Shown piece after piece: positions 1 to 28,800 of a DNA stretch of 64,000 bases. The DNA is from Meandrina meandrites (Eukaryota; Cnidaria; Anthozoa; Scleractinia; Meandrinidae), in assembly GCA_963693305.1 (NCBI GenBank), contig OY855906.1, positions 31,095,991-31,159,990 of the forward strand, in the 5' to 3' direction. Position 1 is the stretch's first letter; every line of letters begins with the position of its first letter. Below the pieces are notes generated by a model. The model saw only the letters and a list, made by a program, of their open reading frames with translations. It made no database searches and was not told the origin of the DNA. The position numbers and the translations under genes are program-made.

Positions 1-1086
1 TTGATTGCGGTACCCTTTATTTTAAAGAATGAAATTCAATCACACCTTTGTACTCATTTTTCTAAACACAAGAAATAACGCTAAAAACTTCTTTGTTTAG
101 TGGTCTTTAGCGTTTTAAGTCAAAGGTTGAGGAATTGCCTGTATGAATATTCCCATACCACACATATCCAGGGCAGTGGAAAATTTTTATTGAAGATGAT
201 CACAATGCTCGCAGCGAGCGAGACTCCACAAAGTAAATATTGACGGTTACACAGGTCGAACTTGCCCCAAAAATGTAAGTTCACTTTTTCTCCACAGATA
301 TCTCTAGGGGAAGAAGAAGAGTCGAAATACAATCATTTAATAAATATAGGGTGTTAAAACGACAAATCGGATCCGACTACAGGAATCGATCATTCAAAGA
401 TAACTTACAACTTGACGTACAAAAGCAACACTTACAGGTTGCTTACTGAGGAAGCGTAGTCGCAAGATACAATCCACAAGTTTGAATAGAACTGTTTTAT
501 GTGATGAAGTGATGAAAAGGCATTAGCTTCAATTCATTCTTGATACGTTTGCTTTCACAATCGGTCCTTCGGAGCCAAAATTGAAGGTTTGTGCTTCGGG
601 ATCCGTCAACTTCATTTCCCCTTGCGACACGATTTCACACAAATTGTGACATGACTGGCTGATCAGAGGTCAAACAAGGATGAAACTTGTGGGCTGGTGG
701 GGAGGGGGCTGGGTTGTCGGTCGGTGTTTACAGCAGGAGAAAACTTGAGGGGTTGAAGAGCATTCGACTCTTTTTTCACAGCAAGAGAAAACTCAGCTTA
801 TCCTCCACTTGGCCAATGTGCACTTACTTACTTGTGTATTTGTGTAAGATTTCTAGTAGTTTTCTGTGTTTTCTGTTATTTAACGTTTATACCATAACTT
901 CTGTACATGAACGTGCTCTTAAAAATAGATTACGATCATCTTTTCTTATTAATGTTTAACGTACATACAATGAATATGCATTCACTTATTTCCTCTAGCT
1001 CGCATACACTAAAATTTTCTTTGCGGTCGATGAACAGCACGGTTCGCCCTTGGTGGACTATGCATGTTACACCTTGTTTACATCGT
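1..1086. other. Non-genic DNA upstream of LINE remnant
   Basis: AT-rich sequence in which I see no convincing gene. The open frames here are short, overlap on both strands and match no family I know. It may hold the 5' untranslated part of the LINE that follows, but nothing shows this directly. Confidence 0.4.
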
Positions 1087-2325
1087 TAATGGCAGAAAAT
1101 ATGAATGCAACGAACGATTTAAACCTAAAATGCCCGTCTCTAAATGTAAGAGGTCTAAACAAAACATTCAAACGCCGGTTAGTTTTTCGGTGGCTACACA
1201 AACAAAAACAACAGTTTATCTTTCTGCAAGAATGCTACTGTACAAATTTATGCACATCTCAGTGGAGAAATGAATGGGGAGGTAATGTGTTTTTCAGTCA
1301 TGGCACAAACCACAGTAAAAGCGTGATGATCTTAATTAACCCCTCGCTAGAGTGTAAAATCGAAAGAGTTATTTCTGATAAGAATGGCAGGTTCATTACC
1401 CTTAAAGTGTCTATCCAGCCCATAGGATTTTTATAGTTTTGGTATCTCTATAACCCATAAATAACTACTCCAAAAAACATTTTTGTATTCCGCCTCTTTT
1501 TCCCCCCGAAATCGAGCTTTAAAGTTCCCGCTTCAGCCACGCCCAATGAACTTGACCGCGTCGTCGAGGTTTGGTGACGAGTGACGTCACTTCAGGATCG
1601 TCGCGAAACTAGTGGGTGGTCATTCGCTTGACAACCAGAGGTTTATACATCTCAGCGCAATCGTTTCATTCGTTTCAACCGAAAACTGTTTGGAAGAACT
1701 CTTTAAAGCTTCATGGAGGACAATGTTTGATCATCTGAAGGAGAGGAAAGCCTTGTGTCAGAATCGTACGACACGAACGATGAGATTGAGTTCGAGGAAC
1801 TAGAATCTGACAGTGAAAATAAGCTTAATGATAACAACATTGGAGAAGATGCAGGACCGTATTCTAGCGAGCCTTTAGCCTATTGTTATTGTCAATATTT
1901 ACGCTCCAAATGACATTAATCAGCAAATAACGTTTTTCTCAAAACTAAACCAGCTGTTGCAAGAATTCGCTCAAGAAAATATAATAATAGGAGGCGATTT
2001 TAATTGCGCGCGTTCTTCAAAAGACAAAATGGGTGGCAAACCTGTCACTAAAAAAGCTTCCGTCATAAAGAGTAATGAAACCCTTTGTGAGTCTTACAAC
2101 TTACGGGACATCTGGCGAAATCTAAATCCTGAACTCTCTTGTTTTACTTGGAGAAACAAATCACTAAAAGTACAATGCCGGTTAGACTATCTCCTTATCT
2201 CAGACGAACTCAGCAATCTAACTAAAATGTGTGACATTCTACTTGCACCTGAAAGCGACCATTCAGCAATATCTATTCACATCCAATCAGAAGCCTTAGC
2301 TCAAAGAAAAGGTCCCGGGTTTTAG
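1087..2325 (+). pseudogene. LINE endonuclease domain, interrupted
   Basis: Exonuclease-endonuclease-phosphatase fold of the LINE, in two pieces. The first (to about 1421) has the N-terminal strand LNVRGLNK and the catalytic-type FLQE motif. The second (from 1879) has VNIYAPND, then GGDFNC, RLDYLLIS and the C-terminal SDHSAI, the usual APE motifs in the usual order. Target-primed reverse transcription would use this domain to nick DNA. The pieces are in different contexts because foreign sequence separates them, so the domain is dead here. Confidence 0.85.
1422..1878 (+). other. Foreign segment inserted in LINE endonuclease
   Basis: About 450 bp interrupts the endonuclease between the parts coding LKVSIQ and VIVNIYAPND. 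It holds a start region near 1712 followed by a very acidic stretch (from about 1780: many Asp, Glu and Ser, ending GPYSSEPLA) that stops at 1876-1878. An acidic, serine-rich N-terminus ending in a PxxxEP motif recalls a dispersed cnidarian family often named P2X7-like; I am not sure of that. It looks like a promoter plus first-exon fragment captured by, or recombined into, the LINE. Confidence 0.4.
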
Positions 2326-2881
2326 AAGTTTAATACCGCGCTCCTTCAGGATGAATCCTACATTGACACCTTACGAATAAATATCTCTGAATTTAAATCA
2401 AAATACTCTGGTTTAGTTGATTCAACCTTAAGGTGGGACCTTATTAAGATGGAAATTAGGGGCTTTACTGTAAAATATTCCAAACGGAAAGCTAAAGCAT
2501 TCAGAGATTGAGAAATTGCGCTGCAAGAAAAATCAACGCCCTGCAGGCACAAGCTGAAAAGCACCCTCACAATAGAAGCATAATAATTGAACTTCAAGCA
2601 GAAAAATCGCGGCTTAAAAGAATCATGACTCACAAGACAAAAGCAGCTGTTCTAAGGAGCAAAGTGAGATGGCACGAGCAAGGTGAGCGAAATACGAATT
2701 ACTTCTACGGTCTAGAGAAAAGAAATTATAACAATAAAACAATAACAAGGTTAAAAATTGGCGAAAATATTTTTACTAGTAATCAATTCGAAATTCTGGA
2801 TAGAGAAAAACTTTTCTATGAGTTTCTGTATAAAACAAAAAATGTAAACCCAGAAAAATTTGAAAATTCGATTTTTTTAAC

Positions 2882-4121
2882 CCAGAAAACCTAACAACAC
2901 TTACAGAAGATGAGAAAACATCTTGCGAGGGACAAGTCACCGAAGATGAATGTTACGAAGCTCTTAAAAATTTCGAATCACAAAAAACGCCAGGCACGGA
3001 CGGTTTCCCAGCAGAATTCTACCGCTTCTTTTGGCCCGAAATCAGCAAAGAAATGACAGACAGCTTCAATTATGCCTTTCAATCTGGAACGCTCTCTATA
3101 ACTCAAAGAAGGGGAGTCATCTCACTCATTCCAAAAAAAGCAAGGACAAAACGTCTTAAGAGAACCTAAGGCCAATATCTCTGTTAAACGTGGACTACAA
3201 AATACTCACTAAAACCATAGCAAAAAGAATTGAGAAGGTGCTACCCAATATCATAAACGTTGACCAAACTGGTTATGTCAAAGGTTGTTACATCGGCGAA
3301 AACATCCGCCTAATACAAGACGTACTGCATTTCACAAATTTAACAAAGCAAAAAGGAATAGCTATTTTCCTTGACTTCAAAAAAGCTTTCGACTCGATTG
3401 AATGGCCCTACCTCAACGCCGCCCTGGAACTTTTTAACTTTGGACCGGACATTTTGAGTTGGATCAAAATATTTTACAAAGATGTCTCTAGTTGCGTCAT
3501 TAATAATGGCCACGCCTCTACTTTCTTTCCCCTACAAAGAGGGGTTCGTCAGGGTTGTCCCCTATCAGGAATACTCTTCGTCTTGGGAATAGAACTCTTC
3601 GCAAGAGCTTTGAAAAACAAATCATCTCTGAAAGATATTGAAGTTAACAACCACGAAATAAAAATTGATCAGTATGCTGATGACACTACTGTTTTTGTTC
3701 GTGACAGAGAATCGGTTTTAGAGCTGCTTATCTTACTCGAAGAATTTAGTTCTCTTTCCGGATTAGAAATTAATACGTCTAAGACTGAGGCATTGTGGTT
3801 AGGCCAGTGGAAGGACAACCAAGACACCCCCTTTGGTTTAAGTGGCCAAAAGATCCAATACTTTCTCTAGGTGTTTTTTTCTCGCACAACCAAACTGATG
3901 CAGATGAGCTTAACTTCGATGCCAAAATACGAGATTTAGAGAAATCACTCCAAATGTGGCAGAGAAGAAAACTGACGCTGTATGGGAAGATAAATATAGT
4001 TAAAACGTTAGGCCTTTCTAAATTGATTTTTAATGAACATGTACTAATAAACCTTCAGCGAAACAAAATTATTAAACATAACTTGAATGAAGTAAAAGCA
4101 CTTATGCCTAAATGGATATAG
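2882..4121 (+). pseudogene. LINE reverse transcriptase domain, degenerate and truncated
   Basis: Reverse transcriptase of the LINE. Visible motifs are KTPGTDGFPAEFY (RT0/1 region), IFLDFKKAFDSIEW (motif A), GVRQGCPLS (motif B), YADDTTVF (motif C, catalytic Asp pair) and GLEINTSKTE (motif D). The longest clean block is 3190-3870. A frameshift lies near 3160, inside the region that normally reads LIPKK...RPISLLN, and another near 3860. The thumb and C-terminal Cys-rich region are absent, so this copy is inactive. Confidence 0.9.
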
Positions 4122-4264
4122 CGAAATCACTCAGTGTTGTTTTGCGTTTGTATATCTACAGGGACGGTGGAGCCTGGGGAGGGGGGGGATTTTAACAAAA
4201 CAATTATAACACTTGCACTTGTTGGATATGAGATCATTATAGCCAACTTGGCACTACATCTCAT

Positions 4265-4800
4265 ACTCATGGAATAATTGTTAAATATATGACAAGGCAA
4301 TTCTGAGTATTTTCTAAGTCCCCATAATAAGATGAACTTCACCAATAGAATACCAATGGACTGCCATTCATTCCATTGGTACCAATCGTACCAATAGAAC
4401 CAATGGACGAGTAGAATAAGCCCCTCGACTTGACAAGCCGATGGAGAATATTTTCTAAGTCCCCATAATGAGATGTACTTCACCAATAGAATACCAATGG
4501 ACTGGACATTCATTCCATTGGTACCAATAGAACCAATGGACGAGTAGAATAAGCCCCTCCACATGACAAGAAGATGGAGAATGTTATCTAAGTCCCCATA
4601 ATGAGATGTACTTCACCAATAGAATACCAATGGACTGGCCATTCATTCCATTGGTACCAATCGTACCAATAGAACCAATGGACGAGTAGAATAAGCCCCT
4701 CCACATGACAAGGTCATTGTGAATATTTTCTAAGTCCCAATAATGAGATGCACTTCACCAATAGAATACCAATGGACTGGCCATACATTCCATTGGTACC
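4265..4800. repeat. Tandem repeat, about 140-bp unit, 3.5 copies
   Basis: Units begin near TCTAAGTCCCCATAATGAG (about 4313, 4455, 4589, 4730) and contain CACCAATAGAATACCAATGG and the self-complementary TCCATTGGTACCAAT...ACCAATGGA. Copies differ by small indels, so spacing is 134-143 bp. It sits directly behind the truncated LINE. Open frames through it are repeat artefacts. Confidence 0.85.
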
Positions 4801-4869
4801 ATGAGTTACAAATCACCAATAGAATTCCAATCGCAAGTAACTTTATCCATTGGAATCCGTTTGTGTATA

Positions 4870-5075
4870 TTGGACAACCCTCCAGAAAATATCCATAACC
4901 CTCCCCCCCCCCCCCCCCATGGAAGGTTTTTTAGTTTTAACCCCCCACCCCCACCCCATCGGAATTTCCGTTCCAGAGGGGTCATTGATTACCCCCCACC
5001 GGCCCCTTCAGAATTTCCATTATTTTTAACATGGACTGAGCTATACCCCCTGGAAAATCCAAATCATTTTGTTCT
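4870..5075. repeat. C-rich dispersed repeat, copy 1
   Basis: Begins near CCAGAAAATATCCATAACC and holds long C runs (about 4903-4918), CCATGGAAGG and GGAATTTCCG-like segments. A relative lies in the opposite orientation at about 6400-6545, ending ATGGATATTTTCTGG. Probably a small non-autonomous element whose ends are AT-rich and whose body is poly-C. Confidence 0.55.
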
Positions 5076-5154
5076 TTACAAAGTGAAGACTACAACTCAG
5101 TTACACAAATAAAATATGATAGCCTTTAATCAAAAACTCTATCTTCAGCTCCAT

Positions 5155-5605
5155 TTTACAGTCAAATGCATTCAACCGTAGCCACCCAACAAAGTTTTTG
5201 ACATCTTTTTGACAAGTTTTTGATTACTTTGATGAGTTTTACGGTTTCCGGTTGCTTTAAACTGCCAATCAGATGCCTTGAAAAATGGAAGGCAGGGTAT
5301 CAACCGTTGCATGATTCGTCTTCAAAGTCAGAGTTTGAAAGGGTTTCAAACAACGCTTCGCACGAGCGATTATGCCAAGTTCAACTGGCGATAAATAAAT
5401 TGTATGCCAACAAAAATTTGGTCAAAGTTAACTTTTCGCACAGGAAATGTTTTCTGGGTTTGTAAAACCAGTTGAAACTGAACGTTTCACAGATCGTTTG
5501 TATAAACCATTGTGCAATCGGAAGCCATCAAACTAATCAAAAACTTGTCGAAAAGATGTCAAAAACTTATTCGGGTGGCTACAGTTCAGCGCGTTTGACT
5601 GTAAA
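5155..5605. mobile_element. MITE with about 80-bp terminal inverted repeats
   Basis: The left end TTTACAGTCAAA (5155) is the inverse of TTTGACTGTAAA (to 5605). The arms stay paired for about 80 bp through GTAGCCACCC and TTTTTGACATCTTTT. The 450-bp element has no transposase; the frame at 5220-5465 lies partly in the arm and is not a gene. Confidence 0.8.
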
Positions 5606-6621
5606 CAACACAACATGTTGACATCGTAACTTCTACGCATACACGTAACCTGCTTTATTATTCTTTGCCATCCAGTTTGAAGTGAAAATAAGTGTTTAAA
5701 TTTTAAACTGAGTGTTTACATTTTAGTTTCTTCTCTGTTTTGAGCTGAAGTCTTCGGTTCCTCTTCATTGTATGCTAAAGCAGGCCAAAGTAAATAAAAA
5801 TTGCAACTTGCAACATTCCTTGCTGGCCTAGTTATTTACCTAAATGTCTGCCTTGCAATTTACTGAAGCTTTGTTTTTAGGATTCCAGCAACTTCATAAA
5901 CGGCCGCCTTCAATATCGCATCGTAAACATCTTTCACGTTCATCCAAACTAATTTCACTAGCTTAGCAGCCAGGCCTTTTGAGAGGTTGAGCAAAAGTAA
6001 CCCCAATTTTAAAAAAATTGTGTGTCATTAAAATGTCATCCCCTTTAGAAAAAGAACCTCTTAACAAACTTTCCCAAGGTAGCGAACGCAATACTAAAAT
6101 ATAACAGAAGAAGAGAGAGAGCTCCAAATACGCCTTCCATACGTTGGACTTAAAACAAGACACCAGTGGGAGTCTGGGGACGAGTTTCCCGTGTCACGTC
6201 CACCATTTTGACTCGGTCACAAAGAAAGAAACATCTTTGTAGTGCTAGTAAGTGCTAGGAAACTCGAATGAAGAACAGAAACATTAAAGCTTATGATCAT
6301 CTCAATGGAAAGGAGCTTTATTTTTTGTTACAAAACAACGTATGTAAGTATTTCAAGCTTTGGATCGATTGTGTGTTGTTTCATTTTTTTCGTGTTTCTT
6401 CACCCTCTGGAAAAGGAGCTGCCCTTGAACCCCCTCCACCCCTCGGAAATTTCTAGGTTTAAACCCCCCCCCCCCCCTCCCTCCCCCTCAGAATTTCCAG
6501 TGACCTTCCATGGGGAGGGGGGTGGAGTATGGATATTTTCTGGAAGTACCCAATGTAAAGTACCATGCAGCAAGTAAGGAGAATTAAGATGGTTCTGTTT
6601 CTTTGACTTTTAAATGCATAG
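5606..6621. other. Upstream of PIK3CB-like exons, no gene seen
   Basis: No p110-like exon was found here. The stretch holds the second C-rich repeat (about 6400-6545) and ordinary AT-rich sequence. The exon before 6622 must lie farther upstream, outside the window or unrecognised. Confidence 0.4.
6400..6545. repeat. C-rich dispersed repeat, copy 2 (inverted)
   Basis: Contains GGAAATTTC, C runs near 6466-6478, CCATGGGGAGG and ends ATGGATATTTTCTGG, the inverse of the start of the copy at 4870. Length and C-run size differ, as expected from slippage. Confidence 0.5.
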
Positions 6622-22352
<15,731 letters not shown>

Positions 22353-24978
22353 AAAGATTCGAAATTTGCAGTGGCTTTGTAGTCACAATGACTTCATTTC
22401 TGCCCTAAGAGCCCGCGATATTTTGGTCAGTTTTGACCAAGAGGATCGAAGGCTCAACGTTCGTGAACACAGTTACGTCATCAGACGACCAGCCGTGCCA
22501 AGAAAACGCGAGAAACGTCACGGCGACCAGCTTTTCCTTGGTTTCCTGTTGAATTTGATTGGCTGGAGAGAAGTTGAGGTCTATTCTGATTGGCTAGAAA
22601 CCGACGTTAAAGCAGTCATCTTCAGCAAGAGCTCATTGACAATGGCTAGAAACCGACGTTAAAGCAGTCATCTTCAGCAAGAGCTCCTTGACTATTCTTT
22701 GACAAATTTTCCTTTGTAAAGTTTATTTGCTGCTATGTGAAACAAAACATCTTTCCTTCCTTCTCCTAACGTTGGTACGACATAGCGTTATCAAGAAAAC
22801 TTGTCAATCCGCGAAAAATAATAGCAAGAAAACTCTCCAAGGGAGTAATGTTTTGCTGTACATACTTACAAATACATTTTGATCGAGCACTTCAATGCTT
22901 TAAATACTGAAGGTAATAGTCAACACTTTCAATTTAGGACAAAATAACAATTTTCAATCTGCTTCAGAAGTAACTAGTGAGATAGGTGAAGTATAGTTGG
23001 ATTTTTACTGAGTCGAATTTTTAATATTGCAATAATTGTAAGATATGTACAGAGCTGAATGGGGAGGTAGCAGCGTTTAGAATAATTAGTGTGAATTTGT
23101 TGCTTTTAGCAATGTTTAGGAGAAAAATTCAAATACAACCATTTTTTTAGGGAAATTTATGTCTTAGTATAATGAGTGAGTGCTGCAGCTTAAAGTTGCT
23201 TTTAACTTTTATTTTTATTATTAACTTAAAAATACTATGAAATTTTATTGAAAGATTTATTTTAATATTTTGTTACAAATTTTTATTGTATTGCAGTTTT
23301 TCTGTTGAGAAGGACTTTTGAATAGTATTGAATTCTAAACAATATCTTTGCCCGTGTTCACACCTGTCGACGGTGCGGGCAACCTAGTCTGAACACGATT
23401 TTTGCAGTGTAAACGATATTCTACAAGGGCTTTCAGTTAAGTTGCATCTGAGCCAATCCAAACTGGGAGATCGGAGAATTGAAACAAAAAAGCTCTATCT
23501 CGTAAACCATGCGAAGACGATTTTAAAACGTCAACCCACCTACAACAAGCATTCAAGCTGGTCATTAATTTCGCCTTTTGCCGGAAAATGTACGTGTTTG
23601 AAACGCCCGCTAGGTGATAGATCTTTTTTTAAAAAAACACAAAAAAACACTGGTTTCATATGCTCTTAGTTGCACATACGAATTTCAAGGGGTCTTTTCA
23701 GATTTGGAGCAAGGAGCAAAATGTTTGCCTTCGTTTAGAATATTTTGATCATGTCTTTTATTTTTATATAGTAATGGGAGCTAATATAAAATTTCGCTGG
23801 AATTTAACTGTTCTATTAATTTAATTGTACTATTGTAAGTATTTTTTATTGACCTTTGATTCTTGGCGCGAGACAAAAAGAGATACAGTAATATATCTAA
23901 ATTCAGTGTTTTACTGTTAAACAATAATAATTTTAGCAATTATTATCATTTTTACAAATAAAAAATCGCGTACATACGCGTACCTGTCTTATTTCACATT
24001 TCTTGTGTTGTCTTTTGCTTTTAGAGGGGGGCTTAGATAAAACCGGAGCTCCGGGTCCCCATAACCATCATGCATGCACAGAAATAGGAAAACCATGCAA
24101 TTGATTTTTCATGGTCATCATGGCTGGCCGCATGGTTCGCAGGCGCGTACGTGCGTGTGTGCGAACAACGACGTCGCCCAACTGTTTGGAGGCATTTCCA
24201 TTGAGTGGCCTGATAGAATTGCGTCAAATTAGAAGCAAACTAGACATAACATGCTTTTTTATTACTTTCCGCCCACAATTGCAATACGACAAAACAACTA
24301 TCGCATGATGCAGTAGACATTGCACATTAATTAGAGAATATACTTTGGACAATCTGAAACGAGTGTGTTTTACTCAAGGGGAGTGACTCTTAACTACCAA
24401 TTTGTTTCTAAGGCAGGTTTCTAATTGCCATATTTTAGAAATCAGACCTCGTATGGATAAGCTTTTTGCATGAATTTGTTCTATTGAAGATTCCTCCAAG
24501 AGTTTGAAGTCACGGCCATATTTAACGCATCACGTGACCAGAATAGAAAAAACCCTAAAACTCAAATGGCGGATAGATTTTAAAATTTCAATGAGCGTCA
24601 ATTGATGTCCACATGCGTAATGTGACGTATCGTTTTTGTGAAATTCGCATTATTATAAGAGTTATGGCGTAATAAGCACTCATGTTTACAGACTTTCATC
24701 GGTAGTGTCCCCTCTTTTCGTGTAAACGGTAAAAGCATACGTCAGATTATAAAGACGGCGACGTTATCTCTGATTCGTAAAAGAAATCGGAACTTTACCT
24801 TGTTTCCTTGAAGTTTTAGGCATTTTAAATTTTAACGTGCGGTTTGGGACTGGCACTAGTTTCACACACGTAATGATATATTTTTTCAAAGCAGGTGTAC
24901 CCCCAAATAAAATTCACCATTTAGTGTTGCAAAAAGCTTCAAGATCGCTTCCTTCAAAGTACAGTCTTCAGCAATTCC
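22353..24978. other. PIK3CB 3' flank and intergenic DNA
   Basis: Follows the PIK3CB-like stop codon and probably starts with its 3' UTR. A 53-bp segment around GGCTAGAAACCGACGTTAAAG is duplicated in tandem (about 22589-22690). The rest is AT-rich with no gene that I can support; no clear polyadenylation signal could be fixed. Confidence 0.45.
22589..22690. repeat. Tandem duplication, 53-bp unit
   Basis: Two nearly identical copies of GGCTAGAAACCGACGTTAAA...CAGCAAGAGCTC follow one another just behind the PIK3CB-like stop codon. Confidence 0.85.
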
Positions 24979-24991
24979 TTAGCAACTGCTC

Positions 24992-25440
24992 CCACTAGCA
25001 ACATAAGGATCAAAAGCATAAGCATAATCATAAACATAAACATAAGCTTCTTATGTTCTAGTGGGAACGGCCGCACTTAAAACTCAAAGAATGGTATTCC
25101 AATGCGTGTCTCTGTTAAAATGAACCGACCCGAAAGAACTGGACCTAGAATTTTATTGGCCAAAACACAATGACCCAGGTGCGTCATTATGTTTCTGATT
25201 ATGTCGTTATGATTTTCGCGTTCCCACTATAAAGAAAAGCAACATAGTCATAGTCATAGACATAATCATAATCATAAAAAAATGGTCGATCATTTTCTTA
25301 TGATTATGATTATGTTGATCATAAGGACGCTTATGATTATGTTTCTGGACGTTCCCACTAAGACATAAGCGACATAACAGCGTTATGTTTGTGCTTATGA
25401 TTATGATTATGATCGTTATGTCGCTTGTGGGAACTAGGCT
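24992..25440. mobile_element. Non-autonomous element rich in ATAATCATAA repeats
   Basis: Inverted ends CCACTAGCAACATAAGGATC / GATCGTTATGTCGCTTGTGG enclose clusters of ATAAGCATAATCATAA and the inverse TTATGATTATGATTATG. TTAGCAACTGCTC occurs on both sides (24979-24991 and 25441-25453), a 13-bp direct repeat that could be the target duplication. Non-coding. Confidence 0.65.
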
Positions 25441-25807
25441 TTAGCAACTGCTCTGGATCTGCAGTTAAGAGTCTCCCCCCTTAAACAATTCGATCTCAAG
25501 AGATCCTTGATATAAAATGTCAGACCAATCATTTTATGTACAAGCTTATTGCACGGGTATCCTGCTAATATTGTAGTTTCAAAAGAAAACTATGAAAAGT
25601 TGCTATGTACTGGCTTGATTCTCGTCCAACATGCACTGCCGGAAACGAAGGTAAGATACTGTTCTTTTTAATTTAAGTCTATCAGGTCTATCAAAAGGAA
25701 TTGCCAAAGCATTTGCGGTTTTCATACGACATTTCCTGTCTTGCCGTTTTCGGATTGTGCTGTATTGTGTTCTATGTAGCACTATTGAAGTCGTCACAGA
25801 AAGTCTA

Positions 25808-28800
25808 TCAGAAGTCAAGCGTTACATCATCTCCAATTAGGACAAATGGTGCCCAGTAGACAATATCACTGTACAATGGCGACTCTCTCATTTTCTTCAT
25901 GGACAAGTGAAGAGCTTCGCTTGCACTTAGTTTGTCACGTAATAAAAACTTGTAAAAGGTGTTCATGAAGACTTGGGTAGCTGCATCATTAATAGCCCAC
26001 AAGGACACAAGCACCGAGCGTGCACCCGACCCCAGGAAGGCCCGAGCAATTCCCACAACACCCTCTGATTTTAGGACCTTTCCGCAGCCACTGTGACAAC
26101 AGCTTAGCACCACTAGCTTGGCCCTTATACCAACTTTTGCGATATCTTCCATGGTCAACACGAAATCTTCCTTCTTAGGAATCTCATGACAAGACCTGTT
26201 AGGAGCAAACGCGATCTCCCCTCTCTCTGTATCACCATGGGCAGCAATGTGCACCAGACTCACTTCTTGAATCCTCGTCAATACTTCTTGTTTTGTTGCT
26301 TGATCTCCCATAAGAGGAGATACACCTAACAACCTCGCGATCATCTGTACCTCTTTTCTAGCTTCTGGTAACGAAGGAAACTCTCCTACTTTTCCGTTGA
26401 GCTCAACACAACCTACTCTTGGATCTCCAACAATCAAGGCACCTCTCTGGCTGTGATAATTTGAAGGACAGTCGTAGATGAGTTTCAGTGTTGTTAAAGA
26501 GGGTGTCAAGCGCAGTCTGAAGGTTTCCGCCAGGTATCTTCCATTGGCATCCATCAAGGTGGCAAAGGGTATCCTAAACATGTGACCCTCAGGGCAAATA
26601 ACGATCTCTGGACCTTCAAGGAGATCAGCAACAGGAGCAATGATGATTCTGTAAAGCATACAAAGATTATCCCCTAGGTCGCTGTCTTCTTGTCCATCCT
26701 CCTGTTTTCTTCTGAAATGCTCTGCTGTTTCTTCAACTTGCTCTTCCAAAGCTGGAAACTCGGCAAGGCAGAGTGATGATAACGATCGATCTTCACACTC
26801 GACGTGTTGACGAGAAAATGATGATTTGAAGATTGTCATCACCAAATCTTGCAGCAGGTCTTGGCTAATGACCGCAGGTGAATTGCACTTTTCAAGGGAG
26901 TCTGGACGTACAGTTATTTCGCTAAGTCTGGTCACAAACGAGAACAAGTTTTCAATCTGGATAGCCATGAAAAGAAAATTTCGACCTTGCGTGGTGAAAA
27001 GGCAGCTCAACTCATCTAACTTTAATTCATGACTATCGTTACGTTTCTGGATGGCATATTTCTTGCACATTAAATCTTCAAGTGCGCGGGCTCTTCCTCG
27101 TTCAGCAATACATAAGGCGGCATCAACCTCCTTACGAAATACTAAGAAACAACTAAGTACCTCGTATTGGATATTATTCCGATCATCTACCAAAATCTTG
27201 TCTTCGTCCTCGAGATCTTCACGTACATGTTCATGGTTTTTAATGCTTTCAACGAAATGACAACGTACTTCTTCAAACTTGACATCAGACGTGCCAGAAG
27301 GATCCAAAGAACTAAGCGCACCCAACAATACGACATCCTCATTTCTTTTGCATTCACATTCTTTCATGATTTCAAGTGCTCGTTCTAGGTACTTGATCGC
27401 TTCATCACATTTTCGTTGAGAAATGCCCTGTGAAATTGCCATTTCCAGGCAGATAAGCACACGCTGCATATTCTCGTTCGTATGATCAAATACTTTCTTC
27501 AGAAACTCCATAGATTTTTCGTATTGACGGAGTTTAGTATAAACACTTATTAAGCATCTATTGAATTCCGTTATTTCTTTTTCGTTTCCAGTTGCTTTAC
27601 TAATTTCAAGGCCTTTCTCTAGATACTCAATCGCTTTTTCATGTTGGCCAAGCTTGGTATACGTCATACCGAGGTTCATGAGACATTTTATTTCCAATTC
27701 CGTATCCGTGGATTCTTCCAGTCGACTTTTAAGTTGAAGTGCTTTCTTGTAATATTCAATTGATTTTTTATATAAGCCAATATCGCAATTGACTAAACCA
27801 AGGTTGTGGTATGATCTTGCTATATCTATTGTGTATCCTCTTTCTTTAGCAATTAAAAGTGCCTTCTCATAATATTCAACTGATTTCTCATACTGGCACA
27901 TGTCGCGATAGACATTACCGAGACCGAGGTAGCAACATACTTCATTTTTACTTTGTCCATTTGCTTCACTGATATTGGCCGCCTTTTCATAATACTCCGC
28001 CGATTTTTTGCATTTTCCTATTTCTTTATACGCCTTAGCAAGGTTATGATAGGAATAAATTGTTTGCGTTGCGTCCCCAATCGCACAATTTATTTCAAGG
28101 GCGTTTTCTAAGATCTCAATTGATTTCTCTTGTAGGCCGAGAGCATGATACGCATGACCAAGATGGTTGTATGACTCTCCTTCACCTTGTGTGTCTCCAG
28201 TTTCTTTCATTATGTCAAGAGCTTTCTTGTAATACTCGATTCCCCTCTCATATTGGTGGAGATCATTGATAAGAACGACACTTAGGCGGCTTAACAATTC
28301 CTTCTGTTCAGTTGTGTTCCCAGTTTCTTCAGCAATCTCGAGCCCTTTCTCATAACACCAGGCTGCTCTTTCAAATTGGGAGTTCTTACGGTAGAGTTGA
28401 CCAAGGTTGCTGTAACATCTATACTCTCCATCTCTGTCTCCAATTTCTTTACGTATCGCTAGTTCCATTTTAAAATACATCTCTGAAATATCATGTTCGT
28501 GGACTGCATAAAGCAAACATCCAATCAAGCTGTTTCTTTGCACCTCACTCTGTTTGTCTTTTGCCTCAAATACCTCATTCAGAAGGTGCTTGATCGAATC
28601 GGGGTTATCACTGTCATCAGACGTTGCCCCCCCTTGTCGGTCTACTGCTCTTCCTAAGGCTTTATGTAGACGTTTGGAAGCATGGCATCCCTGTTTGATC
28701 AGAGTTAAAAGAACAACCGTGAAAGTTTATCGCCACTTTCTAGCGGTCGTTTTTCGGAACTTGACAGGTAGATGCTCCGTTCAGGGCTGGTTTCAAAAAA

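Larger units (their letters stand above)
1087..4121 (+). mobile_element. Degenerate non-LTR retrotransposon (LINE, APE-RT type)
   Basis: A decayed LINE ORF2 lies on the plus strand. It reads in order as an apurinic-type endonuclease (about 1087-1421 and 1879-2325), a linker (2340-2894) and a reverse transcriptase (2882-4121). It is broken by stops and frame changes (for example near 1878, 2325, 2507, 2890, 3170 and 3868), and about 450 bp of unrelated DNA splits the endonuclease. The 3' third of ORF2 and any poly-A tail are missing; the reading stops at 4121 and a tandem repeat follows. The reverse transcriptase resembles the L1/Tx1 group, which is an assignment by eye. It cannot move on its own. 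Confidence 0.9.

Noticed and set aside
4801..5112. Proline-rich 103-aa frame
   Set aside because: Product of poly-C tracts in a dispersed repeat.
24980..25453. CRISPR-like array
   Set aside because: Words are 10 bp, in both orientations and without spacers; the genome is animal.
26826..28269. Plus-strand frames within the TPR-CHAT exon
   Set aside because: Shadows of the long minus-strand exon, which has clear domains.
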